Origin: Hofstenia miamia
Lineage: Eukaryota > Xenacoelomorpha > Acoela
Assembly (NCBI GenBank): GCA_004352715.1
Contig: SCFE01000064.1
Span: forward strand, 1,714,226-1,778,225
Direction: 5' to 3'
DNA: 64,000 bases
The position numbers and the translations under genes are program-made. Positions within the stretch are counted from its first letter, which is position 1. Every line of letters starts with the position of its first letter. The notes below the pieces were generated by a model. That model was not told the DNA's origin and made no database searches. It worked only from the letters and a program-made list of their open reading frames with translations. Shown here one piece after another: positions 12,801-24,268 of the stretch.

Positions 12801-13914
12801 CCTACTAAAGTATTACTTGAAAATGCATATTTGACATTTAGAAATACTTGCAAGTGCTTTGATGCTTCAATAAATCGTCATGTTGGGTTTTGTGTTTGGG
12901 CTTTTTATAATTTGATGTGGTGAAGTTAGAGATGGAAATAATTACAGCAAGTCTACAGCATCTGACTGGCAGATACATCAGTGGCTATTGAAAATTCTTT
13001 ATTGAAACAGGACTAATCTCAAACCAATTTTGAGTGAAACTAAATCCATAGACTAATGAAAAAATTTGTTTGTAATAATTACAATGATTTTTCATGTTGA
13101 TATTAAAGTACTCGAAATATTTGTTTTTTCTGAATATTTGAGACTTGCCCTTTGATATCTGGTAAATGCGATACTGTGAATAACTGATTCATAATTTCTT
13201 TGTATTAGGAATGGAATTTTAAATATTTACTTAGTTCATATTATATATATATATAATTTGATTTCAATGAAATCTGTTACATTCAAGAAAGTCTCTGTTG
13301 CATTCAGAAAAGTGTTTCTATGTAAACTAGCTAAAAATACCCATTATTTCATTCTCGAAAATAATATGTAGTTTTTCACTTGGTATCTTGCTTCAAAATA
13401 CAGTTATGCCTGACTCACTTAGTTGGTATGACTTATATGTATTTGCAATGGCATTGCGATTTAGTATTGCAGAACTAGAGGAGTGACGGAAACCTGTTTT
13501 GCATGAATAGTGATAGGTTCTAAATATTGCCTTTTAGGAAAGAAAGTTTAAGCTTGAGTTCTTGATTAATAAAATCTGAATATACAGCTTCCTAATTACT
13601 ATTATCTCTTCCAGTCAAATTAACTTATTGCCAATAAATATTTTGTTTCAAGAAAACTTTTTGAGTATTGGATTTTTCATAATTTTTTGTGCACTGTTAT
13701 ATATTTCGTCCGGCATGACATAAATTGTGTTTTAACTAGTTATTAGACAGACTTTTTTTAATTCAACAGAGACTTCATTGAAATCAAATCTACTTAATTG
13801 AATGCAACAGAGACTTTTTTTCTAAGAATTGTATGTGTGCCTCAAATAGTTTATAAAGGGTAATATATTCTAAAAAACTGAAGGTGACTTGCTGTATTTA
13901 TATTAGTGTGCGAT
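9889..13914. repeat. 4-kb duplicated block, copy 2
   Basis: This is the second copy of 5873-9887, at an offset of 4016 bp before the 11-bp indel and 4027 bp after it. It is the copy that continues into unique DNA and holds the functional last exon of the minus-strand secreted-protein gene. Confidence 0.9.
10367..11537. repeat. 1.2-kb element with microsatellite-flanked inverted ends (in copy 2)
   Basis: This is the counterpart of 6340-7510 in the second copy of the block. Its left microsatellite has fewer AAT and more ATT units at the same total length, as expected of two alleles. Confidence 0.5.
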
Positions 13915-16900
13915 GTGGTAGCGTTGAAAATGTTGTGTGTGCGTTGCTGTAATAAATTTTTCACTCGCGCAGGACACTACTATTTTTTAATATTTTGTTC
14001 AAAAAATAATGAAGTTTGTAAATTCATATTTAAAAATATTTCGATTGATATTTACAATGTGGTTAGCAGGGTTGGATATACAATACATTTAAAACTGTTT
14101 AAACCATGTTTTTAAATATTTCATTTGATTAAGACTCGCAAGCTGATTTTGTTCAGTAGATTGATTATTATGTATCCCGTGGGGTTGAAGATTCGTTTAA
14201 GACCCCCAAAAGCTCCTATCCCGCAAGGTAGTTCATCTCAGGCAATTTATGACCTTAAAAACCAAAAGGTCGACAGTTTCTGCTGTGCTTGTTGTCGCCA
14301 CCGCCAAATTGTTGGTAGTCTCAAATTCTGTTTCGATCTGGTCGTTTTCTTAATAAATGTGAAATAGAAATGCCTGCATTCCTCATTCACATGTTAACTT
14401 CAGCGAAAAATATTGTTTAAAACAAACGGCTAACATTCTTCGGTTTTTTATTGCAAACTCTGATAGTTAGTATCAATTTATGAATTTAAAATGCCAGTAA
14501 AGTCAAAGTGCATTTACTTTATAATTAATTGCAAGCCACCCACTGTATCAACGTACAGCCATTTTAATTGCCCCTAATGCACTGTGTATCAAACATGAAA
14601 ACTTTATATATATATACCGGCAAAAGCGCTTTAACTTATTTTTCAAATGCATAGTTTTATACTGTTTCATACAGTTAACTTTTGCCTCACACTGGTGATG
14701 CCAACGTGCAAATAACAATTTCATCACTTGCTTAAACACATTCAATTTATCATTGCTCTTAAAAATTATACATTTTATGCTGTTCGCGTGTTTTTCGTTT
14801 TGAAAACAGCTGTTGGACATGGTTGCATTTTTGGGTTAGGATAAATTTCCAAGAGTTTAAATATCACTATAACTGAACTTTGTGCACCTTCGTCTGTTTT
14901 GGTGTAGATTTTTGCACAAGAACTTAAAATTATGTTTCATACCTATTTATGAAAATATTTACTTACACGTTTAGTGAGAAAGGATCCATTTGATTGACTT
15001 TTAACTTGTTAATTAATACGTGAAAAGAGATGTTGTGTTTGCTGCCTTCCTCAAATATTTTACTAGCCACTAATCTATTGATATTGTGAGATTCGTCGAT
15101 GGTGTATTTAATTCGACATAATTTATGAAGACCGCCTAAAAATACGTATTATAGTTTAAATGTATCAAATATTTCAAATGTAAGGAATATTATTAACAGT
15201 TGAACTAGGGCCTTGTAAGTACTTGCCCTGAAATATTTCTGTCTTAACGTTTAAATCAAATTGCAATTGAAGTATTGTCATTTGACAGTTTCAAATACGC
15301 ATTATAAAATAATTAGGCACTCTTAAATCTTTATTTGACTCACAAGTTTGTTTTCCTGCTCACCTCAAAAGCGTACCTAGTAATAAATATAATGGTTCGA
15401 GATTGCCACTGGCTCTTACTAAATTTTATTTCGGAAACTTTGCACATACACTTTATCTAGAAAAGGATTTTTGTTTTTCGCCTGAAATAACTACTATTTT
15501 TTATTGCTATACGTAAAATTTTATTTTAAAATGTATCGAATGAAACACTTACCGCCAGTGCAATGTGGATCTTGGTCGCAAAAGTTAGTTTGAGCGTGGT
15601 AACATCCAGGAACATTTATAGGCTCCAAGTTATCCACTATTTGATTTCCACTATGTGGAAAGAGTAGCAACATGCTTGCATTTCCCCATTGAACATCTAT
15701 ATACTGGGAATCCGTTACAGTTTCATACCTTCCTATTTTCCAACATTGAAATATACCGTAATGTCTAAATTGATCAATTATATATAACAATACATTACAT
15801 TTATATTGATCATTTCCATTTATTGCCAACCTTTAACGAATGGATTTTTTACTCATTAAACGTAATGTCTGCACTGCCTGTTTTTTTTCCAAATATGTCT
15901 AGCGATTGCGCTTATCAGTGAATCAGTGACTTGTATGTAAATAGTTTACTAGTGAAAATTTTTGTAAGTTATCTACTTTCAGTATAGCTTGCTACTGCAT
16001 AAAATAAATACACGTGTATACAACAAAGAGGACTACTGTTGCAAGAAATAACATCATTGAGAGCATACAAACAACAAAAATTCGCCACAATTGAATACAT
16101 ATTGTCACATGAAAAGATTGCCGCTTAAGACGCTTTCCATATACTTTCCTGCGTAATTATTAAGAATAGTATGGATATTAATGCAAATTCCCATAGTTTT
16201 CATTTTCTATTTGGTAGAGTTCAATGAAAATTGCTCTTGCACTCTATAGTCATTGTAGTTGAAATATAATGCATGATTTGTGGAGGATTATTACATAAAA
16301 TATAGTTTAATGCTTAAAATTTATATACTCTGCTAATTTATTTTTAAAATCAGAATATTTATGTTAAAACTTGCTGCACTTGAGATCATTACTTATTAAG
16401 AAATGAAGCTGTTGTCTATCAGCGTCTCTAAGTTTTTTTAATGGTTAAAAATAGTTAGGTTTGCTTATAATTCTTCCAATAATTTATAATTTTTCGTTTA
16501 ATTTTCTTGTTTAATGTCAGTTTAATTTCAGTTCCAATGTATTGACAAGCGGACTAATAAGACTTTTGCGGAAAAACAAGACTAGGTCGCAATCGCATCA
16601 CACAAAATTTATTTTTTATCTCAAATTTTTGCTTAATTTTTTCAAACAAGGCTTTGCTTAGTTATAAAGCTTTTTCCAAAACAAATTTTTTATTAATATA
16701 TTGTATTAGAGGATCACCTGAAGATATGCCCCCAACTTCCAGATTTAGCCTCACCTGAAGATACTCGCCCCCCCAACTTTTTCCGCCTGAAGATAACCTA
16801 ACCCAAACCCTTTTACTGTTGAAGCAAAAAAATAAGGTTAGGGTTAGGGTAAAGTAAAAGACATATTTAGTTTTTCCTACAATTTTCCAACTGAAGATGT

Positions 16901-17347
16901 TCCCCCCCAAGATTTTCCACCTGAAGATATGCCCCCTCAAACTTGGGGGGGGGGCACATCGTCAGGTGATCCGTATTAGAAATATTTATGTATGAATATA
17001 AACGAAAGTGATTTAAGAACTATAAGGTTTTGTACTTGACTATATTGTGTGCTTAGCATTAAAACAAGTGAAGCTTAAAATACATTAATATATCTGAAAT
17101 TATTGATATAAAATAGTCCTACGTTCCCATGTTTAATTTGATTGGCACTTTTTATCAAGTATATTTTACATTATAGATATAAAGTTACAAATGATGTGAA
17201 TGCCTAAGACTGAACGACCATTTTTATTTCCAAATTTGTTATTATATTTTAGTTAGTGATTGGACATTATCAACTCCCACACAAACTTTTATTTATTTCA
17301 AAAACAACTTACGTGGTGAGAATTATGTACACAGTCCAAAATCTCAT
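12020..17347 (-). CDS. Four-exon gene for a small secreted cysteine-containing protein, family unknown
   Basis: I assembled this gene from splice sites and phase. Exon 1 is 17313-17347 (ATG at 17347, donor GTAAGT). Exon 2 is 15553-15830 (acceptor AAAG, donor GTAAGT). Exon 3 is 14967-15135 (acceptor TTTTTAG, donor GTAAGT). Exon 4 is 12020-12251 (acceptor TTTATTTTTTAG, stop TAG). The lengths 35, 278, 169 and 232 sum to 714 nt, and phases 2, 1 and 2 all agree, giving 237 residues. Residues 1-16 (MRFWTVYIILTTLAIN) look like a signal peptide. There are seven cysteines (23, 41, 88, 96, 102, 111, 209) and N-glycosylation sequons at N62 and N139; the C-terminal third is basic. I recognise no family or catalytic motif. 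Intron 1 holds a MITE, and a TATA-like AATAAAAG lies about 220 bp upstream. Exon 4 is duplicated at 7993-8224. An additional exon in the 2.7-kb third intron cannot be excluded. Confidence 0.7.
16711..16972. mobile_element. 262-bp hAT-type MITE with CCTGAAGATA repeats
   Basis: Inverted ends GGATCACCTGAAGATATG and GGATCACCTGACGATGTG (right end complemented) are flanked by a perfect 8-bp duplication, GTATTAGA, at 16703-16710 and 16973-16980. About five CTGAAGAT-plus-poly-C units lie inside, with a telomere-like GGTTAGGGTTAGGG in the middle. An 8-bp duplication fits the hAT superfamily. It lies in intron 1 of the minus-strand secreted-protein gene. The open frame across it on the minus strand comes from the repeat itself. 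Confidence 0.8.
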
Positions 17348-17566
17348 TTCTGGCTGTTTCCCAATTGCACGCAATTTCCAATGACGCTAATCTGCTATTA
17401 ATTAGTCTTTCCTACGTTCTTCATGCCAAAATTGTCGCTGTGACAGCTTAGCGCTCCCCAACGACTGGTTTTTGAAATGACCTATAATACTGCACGCGGT
17501 AGTTCACTCTACTTCCAGTTGTTTTGATTGCTTGAGCTTTGTTTGTAAAGCTTTCGAGTAAATACG

Positions 17567-17577
17567 CGCTTTTATTC
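17567..17577 (-). promoter_or_regulatory. TATA-like box upstream of the secreted-protein gene
   Basis: Read on the minus strand, GGAATAAAAGCGCG lies about 220 bp before the ATG at 17347, in a GC-richer patch than its surroundings. It is the best core-promoter candidate by position only. Confidence 0.2.
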
Positions 17578-17814
17578 CACGGGTGTTCAATCCCGTCCTT
17601 GTAAACATTGTAATAATCCCCGTTTTACAAATATTTGTCTACACACATCACTTACCTAACATGAATGGCCTTTTTATAAATAGTGCAATTTTTAATTAAT
17701 TTTTTTCCGAATTTATTGATTTATGTATTTAATAATAGAAATGATTATTTGGGGAAATATTTTTGTGCATAACAAGCAGTGTATTAAAATATGTACCTTG
17801 ATCTTTCAAATATT

Positions 17815-17841
17815 TATATATATATATATATATATATAATG
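17815..17841. repeat. (TA)n microsatellite
   Basis: An uninterrupted run of TA dinucleotides. Confidence 0.9.
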
Positions 17842-20800
17842 TGCATTTTTTTAATAATACATTGAAAAAGAATCTAAAGGTGGATTTTTGTTGTCGCTAA
17901 TCACAAAACATTTAAGGATTATTTTTGAAAAGTCCTTAAGGAAGGATAACATACTATGCAGTTAATCAGTTGACAATGTTTGAAGGAAAAATCAAGAGGT
18001 TAAAGTCGTTTCAAATTTTTCCTAAAATTGTTATAAAACGATTATTTGGAAGATATTCAAAATTTTATCATTTCTTACAAAAGTGCAATGATTTATAAAA
18101 TTCGTCAAAAAAAAGTGCAATGATTTATAAAATTCGTCAAAAAAACTTTGTTCACATTTATACACATAAAAAGTGTTTTTTTAAGACGCTATTTATTCAA
18201 GAGAATTGAGAAATTTTTTTGAAAATATGTTTTTTATCATACAAAAATTATTATTTACATTATTTATTTACATAAAATATCCGCAATTTAATACAACGTG
18301 TAGATTGTTTCTGAAAGGAGAGTAAGTGAGGACGACCAACCCTCTCTACCCACAATTATTTTGTTATATGATTTTGCGAATAGTGGGTGTCGGCCATTTT
18401 CTTACATATTATTATTTTTATATTTGAAATTACATAGAAATTTTATTGCAGGCAAAATTGCATTATGCATAATTCTCTCGAATATCTAATTTAGAATGAG
18501 AAATTATTGTTTTTTGTGCGGATTTCTTAGTTTCTGAGAGTAATTTAAAGTAAAACCGGTATGTAGCTATGAACTCTCACAAAGACCTTACAAGTGGCAT
18601 GTTGCACTGTCATTCTAATTTTATTGTTCTTTGAAACGTGTTTCAGTTTATAACTAGATTATGGATAATTGAAATGGGAACATTGTATATGGCCCACACT
18701 TGTTTATTATGGTCACATTGGCTAAGCCTCGAACTATCGCTACTATCACCCACTTAGAGTTAAGTACGCTTCCGCCTAATTTAATTATCTCCCCAGCATG
18801 TGTCGCCAAACGGTTTACTTCTTTTTTCTGATTGTCCCATGCGTGTGTGTACAAATAGACTTTCAGTTATTTTCGCAGATCGCCACTTTAAATTTATTCA
18901 TAAACCAAGATTTCTTAGTTAATAGTAAAGCCGTTTTTTTCAAACTACAGTATACTTTAAGCCATTTAATGTCACTGTATCTACATGGTAAACGGTTTAT
19001 GACTAAAGATTAATTAAATATGCTTTTGTAAATTACAAATGATACGTTTTTTAAATTTCATCAGAAATATTCTAAAATTCTAATTTGTAAATCGCTTTAT
19101 GATGTTTTGGATTACAAGTTCATTTATGTTTGGTAAATCTTAATGCAACTACCGCATATATTTGGAGTTTGTTAGTTGGTGTTGGCATTAGTTTACTTGT
19201 TTTGTCTGGCTATCAACTAAGACTCCAATGCAGAGACGTTAATCTTATTAATTTCAATGTCACATGTTTAAAATTATAATATTCTATTATTGTTTGATCT
19301 TTCCAAATTATTAAAGTTTCTTGTTTTCACTGTGACAAAACATATTTATTTCTGCGAATAGTGAGGTGTAAATTTTTCTAGGTCATAATCATTTTAAACT
19401 TTGATTTGGATTGTCTTTTCATTTTTGTCTAGGTATTTGTGATCTATTTGGTCTTAATTATTTTAGTAATATAATGCCATAATAGACAAGATTTTATAGC
19501 GTTAACATTTTTATCATTGTTTTAGTTTATTTATGCAGGTCGTCCGTCAGATTTTCTCCACAATACGCTGTTTAAGTCCTTTCAATGTAAGATTTTCAAC
19601 TTTTACATGTTGTTCGAGTAAACAGTACACTTTCATAGGTTTTTTATTTCGATTTTGTGAGGCACAATTGGTTATTTAGAATTTAAATAATTTTTTTCAA
19701 TTGATTTTTCACAAAATATTTAAATGCGAGCTGGTTAAGTGTTCATTACTATTATAAAGTCCGTTATCCTTACAGATTTACCTTTAGAGGGGAAAATAGC
19801 CATAGATTCCGCGCTAATCACTATTCCTGAAGCGGATGAACAATAGTTAAACGAGTCGATCTTATTCACTGATTAACTTGGGTTGCAGATATAAATATTC
19901 AAATCTAGTTCATATTAACAAAATTCACACATATACATATATACATATACTGGCGATTCCGACTAGGAATTATTTCCTTTCGTGGTCGCTAGCGCCAGCA
20001 TCAATTTTCTTTGTTTGTATGCTCTGAACTGACTTCGAATTTTCATCATAGATAGCTTATACCTATTACTACAATATAAGAATTTTCAAAATTTTGATTT
20101 TTAAATTTTAATTTTTTCTTGCTTTTGGCACAGTCAATAATGCCAGCATAAATAAGTGATATATACAGCTCCAGCATAAATTCGCAAAGTGTCTTTCTAG
20201 TAGCTTTACTTTATAGTAGTAACAAACCGTTTTCTCCACATATTTGAACAATTTTATCAAAGAAATATTGAAAGCCTTCTATATGATGTGTTTTCATGCC
20301 CATGGGAGCAAAAACGACCCTAAAATGTTTTTGCTTTCTGATGAAAAACTGTGTGAGCCCCGTTCAGGCGCGCTTTGCCCAAAGTCAGAGATCCTCCCGC
20401 CGTATGTGGTGTTTTCAAATTTTAAACATCTTCATTGGTTCTTGAGTATACGTGTTTAACATTTTTTGGGGAAACCACGGTTTTTGAAAAATTTGTAGTA
20501 CATGATTATTGTGTTTAATATTAATATAGCTTTAATAGTTGAAAATAATAACTAAAAAAAAGAAAACATTTCAGTACATTTAATTATCACAAGATTCCCT
20601 GTATCCAAGCATCAAGGCTCAATCAGAGGTTAATTTTTCCTAATGTATACTGACAATCAACTGCTGGCGATCACGTCTTTTAACAGAAACCAGAGCCACA
20701 GTCGCCTTGGGTATCGCCATCCTTGCCAAAGTTGTGACTGGGCTGTAAATTTGGACTCAAACACAACCCAATTGGCTTAGGCTAACCACGAATTATTTTA

Positions 20801-21146
20801 TTCTTATTTTCTTTCCTATTGATGACAAAAAATAAATGTAGCACAGTAAATTAAGTTCATTTTGTTTTTAGTCGAGATGTCGGTCAGCAAGCAAAATAAA
20901 CACTGGCATCAAGAAATGTTCTTCTGTATAATAAATTTCAAAATTTCAAATGAAATGATAATAGCAGGCCCATTATTCAGATTAACATTTGTATATCGCA
21001 ATGCAGCATAATTTTGTTGTCTGCATTCAAATTGAATATACATATACATTTTACTAGTTAAAGTGTAGATTTTTCTAGAGCATGTCCCATTGAATATTGC
21101 ACCATGGGTAGTCCTTAAAAATGTTCTCTTCATGGTTATAAATTCA
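17842..21146. other. Long intergenic stretch, no supported gene
   Basis: I find no recognisable gene. A 32-bp unit is duplicated in tandem at 18081-18144. Short open frames near 18.65-18.85 and 20.25-20.46 kb are slightly richer in G+C but lack splice support or known motifs. Confidence 0.4.
18081..18144. repeat. Two tandem copies of a 32-bp unit
   Basis: AAGTGCAATGATTTATAAAA followed by TTCGTCAAAAAA occurs twice in direct succession without visible differences. Confidence 0.85.
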
Positions 21147-21154
21147 ATATCACT

Positions 21155-21923
21155 CAGAGTGGCAAACGGGTCACATATTTTGACACGCGACCCAACCCGA
21201 CCCGCAGACAATTTACCCATGACCCGACACTACCCATAGTATGTTTACCCATGGGGTCAGACAGTCAGCTTTTGACCCGAGTGGTATTTGCAAATGTTTG
21301 ACAAAACTAACATAAAGCAATGTCATTAACATTAATTTAAGAGTAGGTTTTAAATAGCATAGCAGATTGCATACTAAACTCAATTGCATGGTTAGTTTCC
21401 CAGCAGACTTGTCAACGAGCCGAGCTTCTAACGAGCCGAGCCGAGCTTGAGTACAGTATTTGATATACAACGAGCCCAAAACGAGCCTATTTTAGGCAAA
21501 GCAAGTTCATAGTTCTGCTTGTTAATTTGATTATGGAGATTTTTCTTATTTTTTGCTGTCAGTATGCCTTTTCTATAATCTTATTTAAAAAATGTTTATT
21601 AAATAATAGGAAGAGCTATGTAAAGAATTCTTTGAGCACGATATTTTTAAAAAAATACCCAGCTAAAACGAGCCTCATTCAAAGATTTTAATTGGCGAGC
21701 CGAGCCGACCCGAACTTACACAACATTTAAACGAGTCGAGCCGAGCTAGGAAATGTCGGCTCGTTGACAAGTCTGTTTCCCACTAATATTTCAGGAAAAT
21801 CCTTCAAACAATACATTTCTCTGACGCGGCATTTTCAAAATTTTGAACCATGATCTCGATCTAACCCAACTTTTCTTAGACCCAATCCACGGGTCGTGTT
21901 GAATCGACCCGTTTGCCACCCTG
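21155..21923. mobile_element. Outer hAT-type MITE, interrupted by a second MITE
   Basis: The inverted ends are CAGAGTGGCAAACGGGTC on the left and CAGGGTGGCAAACGGGTC on the right (complemented). The flanking 8-bp direct repeats match at seven of eight positions (ATATCACT at 21147-21154, CTATCACT at 21924-21931). Near both ends lie ACCCGACCCG-type subterminal repeats. Total length is 769 bp, of which 372 bp plus one 8-bp duplication belong to the inner element, leaving an original unit of about 389 bp. The CAGGGTGGCAAAC terminus and 8-bp duplication place it in the hAT superfamily. Confidence 0.85.
21404..21775. mobile_element. Inner hAT-type MITE nested in the outer MITE
   Basis: The inverted ends are CAGACTTGTCAACGAGCCGA and CAGACTTGTCAACGAGCCGA with the last base changed to C on the complemented right end. 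Flanks are TTTCCCAG at 21396-21403 and TTTCCCAC at 21776-21783. Subterminal CGAGCCGAG units occur at both ends, distinct from the ACCCGACCCG units of its host. Length is 372 bp and there is no ORF. The nesting shows that this element inserted later. Confidence 0.85.
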
Positions 21924-22380
21924 CTATCACTATTGCAACATGTTCCATTAATTGTATGTTCATTATTATTCTTTGTTCCAATTCCATTTGCTAATTTTTC
22001 GGTTAATATGTACAAAGTATGCTCATCTGAACGAACACATGGCAGGATTTGACTATAAGCAGTAATTCGCTATTCTATTTTAATGACACGTTTTCCCAAT
22101 TCGCATTCGGTTTAAAATTCGAGGATTTTTAGTTCAAATATTTGCATTTCGAATTGATTTCAGTAATAGTCAATCTTATAAGATTGCAATATTTTCAATT
22201 TTTGCATAAATTCTTTCGAATGATCTTTACACTCAGAAATATCTTGTCACCGTTATGAAAGGTTTAGCTAGTTAATTTTTAATCAGTAAAGTAATTGTAG
22301 TATGCTCATTTACGTGAAACTTGTTTCTATTCTTAAATATTTGGATCTAATTTTGAACTTTTCAGTTTTAGCCATTTCAG

Positions 22381-22502
22381 GCAATCCTCAATACAAATTG
22401 ACCTTCTTACGCAACGAATACTACCATTGCCTCTACTCTAACTTCAGTTTGCTTGGCATTAGTACTGCCATAGTTGCATATACGATTAATACGTCTCTTT
22501 GA
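22381..22502 (+). CDS. Possible small exon upstream of the bL35m exon
   Basis: The acceptor-like GCCATTTCAG is followed by 39 open codons (NPQYKLTFLRNEYY, then a hydrophobic LLGISTAIVAYTI stretch) and TGA. The frame is coding-like, but it stops and so cannot simply lead into the bL35m exon at 22647. It may be the last exon of an unidentified upstream gene, or chance. Confidence 0.2.
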
Positions 22503-22646
22503 AATGAGTACGCTAATGAAATTCTAGGCTCTATCTTAGTTAACGTTCAATGTTTAATTCAAGATTACTCTGTTTTATTTTATATTATTTGTAATTCATA
22601 CAATTTTTTCAATAAGTTTCTAATTTATTGAGCAATAACTTTTTAG

Positions 22647-23042
22647 AACAATATACTCATAAAGGCTTCGTTTTCTACAATCCCTCAATTTCTTCAGCCA
22701 CGCCCTCTTCCATCTTTATCACAAACTCGCACTCGAATACGTTTCGATCTGGACAATGGCCAGCCGCAGAATATCACTTTAGTGAAGGAAAAATTCTTCC
22801 GTTTGCCCAACGGTCAGTGGATAAGAAGATGTTGTGGCTATCGTTCACATCTGTGGCGTAAACACAACCGACGTCGTTTACGTTTAATGAAACATAAAAT
22901 ATGTACAGAAGAGCAGTGCAGAATGCTTGACCTAATGGTTAATAAAGAAGAACTTACCAAAAGACATTGGGTTGATCATCCTATGGATCACTGGTATAAT
23001 CACTTAGTTCATCAAAAGTTTCGACCGTGGAGGCCTTCTTAA
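22647..23042 (+). CDS. mRpL35: Mitochondrial ribosomal protein bL35m, C-terminal exon
   Basis: Acceptor ACTTTTTAG leads into 131 open codons ending in TAA at 23040-23042. The segment VKEKFFRLPNGQWIRRCCGY, then LWRKHNRRRLRLMKH, then the RHWVDHPMDHWYNH stretch matches the metazoan bL35m layout: a K-R-F-x-RL-x-x-G-x-W-x-RR motif, a basic block, and a C-terminal aromatic tail. The protein is a component of the large mitoribosomal subunit in the matrix. The upstream part of this exon (about 50 residues) is less conserved linker. The first exon or exons with the import signal were not found; they should lie upstream on this strand. The plus strand from 23043 to 23705 shows nothing further. Confidence 0.85.
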   Translation, partial: NNILIKASFSTIPQFLQPRPLPSLSQTRTRIRFDLDNGQPQNITLVKEKFFRLPNGQWIRRCCGYRSHLWRKHNRRRLRLMKHKICTEEQCRMLDLMVNKEELTKRHWVDHPMDHWYNHLVHQKFRPWRPS

Positions 23043-23705
23043 TTTAGTAATAATGTATTTGTTTTCAACAATTTTTTACATTCTTACTATTGTAATATTT
23101 GTTTAATGTGATGTTCATGTTTATTTCAAATTTGCAATAGTGAATTGGATTGAACAGGGTTACCTTGAAAATACATTAATCTTCTTTAGGAGTGCATTCA
23201 GTGAATAATATATAAATGATTTTTAAATTAAAGTGTTTTTTTCAAAAACAAATACATATTTTATCAAATCATTTCTATTTGATTTTTCGAATTACCAAGG
23301 TTACAATTTTCAATGAAAAATATGCAATACTTTCTATAATAGAAATGAACAAAATAGAATTTTCTGAAATTTCCTTGAATGATCAACAGCAATTATTGAT
23401 AAATTAACAAATTTTTTTCAATATACGATTAATCTCGACGCATTTTGTCAACGAGTTATGATGGAAACATCTCATTCATTGGTCAGTATCAGTAGAGCAA
23501 GTATAAAATCTTAAAACCACTAACTTTTTAATATTAACAAAATTTAAATGTGTGTTGGCAACAGCTATTTAGTTGTATTTTCATGAAAGATTTGTCACAA
23601 AACGAGTCAAGGCTGCCAGGGAGAACATTGTTGATTTTTTTGATAAATGCTCTTAATTTATCGAGTTGTCAATTCGTTATATTTCCTAATATTTTATTCA
23701 ATTCT

Positions 23706-24268
23706 AAAGATGTGTTTACAGCTTATCAATGAAATATAATATTTCGCAATCGAGTGCTCAATTAGTACAAATTCAGCTGTAAACAGCTGTGAAAGACGAT
23801 CAATTATTAAAACTAATGAAATCAAAAGAATGCGTAATCGAGCTTATCAATTGCGCTAATACTGCTGTAAACACTTGAAAGACGATCATATTTCCACAAT
23901 TGAGATGAAAGACGTGATCAAACCACTTTTGATATTTCGTCTTTCATTCCTTTCATAATTAGTCATTACGCTAGTGTAAACATTGAATCAATTATATTCA
24001 TTCGAAACTAGGCATGCAACAGGAAAGGATCACGCCCCAATTGCTTGAAAAAGTTAAAGAATAAACGTTTCTGTGGGATGTCTCTAATCCCAAATGTTTT
24101 GAATTATAAGATTCAATTGGGATTAGTCAGCTGTAAACGCTGTATCAATAACAAATAAAAGTTTGATAAACAAGTTCAATTGAGACGCTGTAAACAGCGT
24201 ATCAACAACAATGCATTCTTCTCAATTTAGAGGTATTATAATTCATTGATAAGCTGTAAACCCACCTT
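23706..24268. mobile_element. MITE with repeated CTGTAAAC words
   Basis: The ends are inverted: GTGTTTACAGCTTATCAATG near 23711 and its complement CATTGATAAGCTGTAAACCC near 24243-24262, continuing into ATATAA/TTATAA. Inside, CTGTAAAC or GTGTAAAC recurs at about 23777, 23862, 23975, 24131 and 24192, often next to GTATCAA or GAAAGACGATCA. There is no ORF. The exact edges and target duplication are uncertain. Confidence 0.6.

Noticed and set aside
16662-16940. 92-codon minus-strand frame with repeated FRWK/FSWK
   Set aside because: It is produced by the repeated units of the MITE at 16711-16972.
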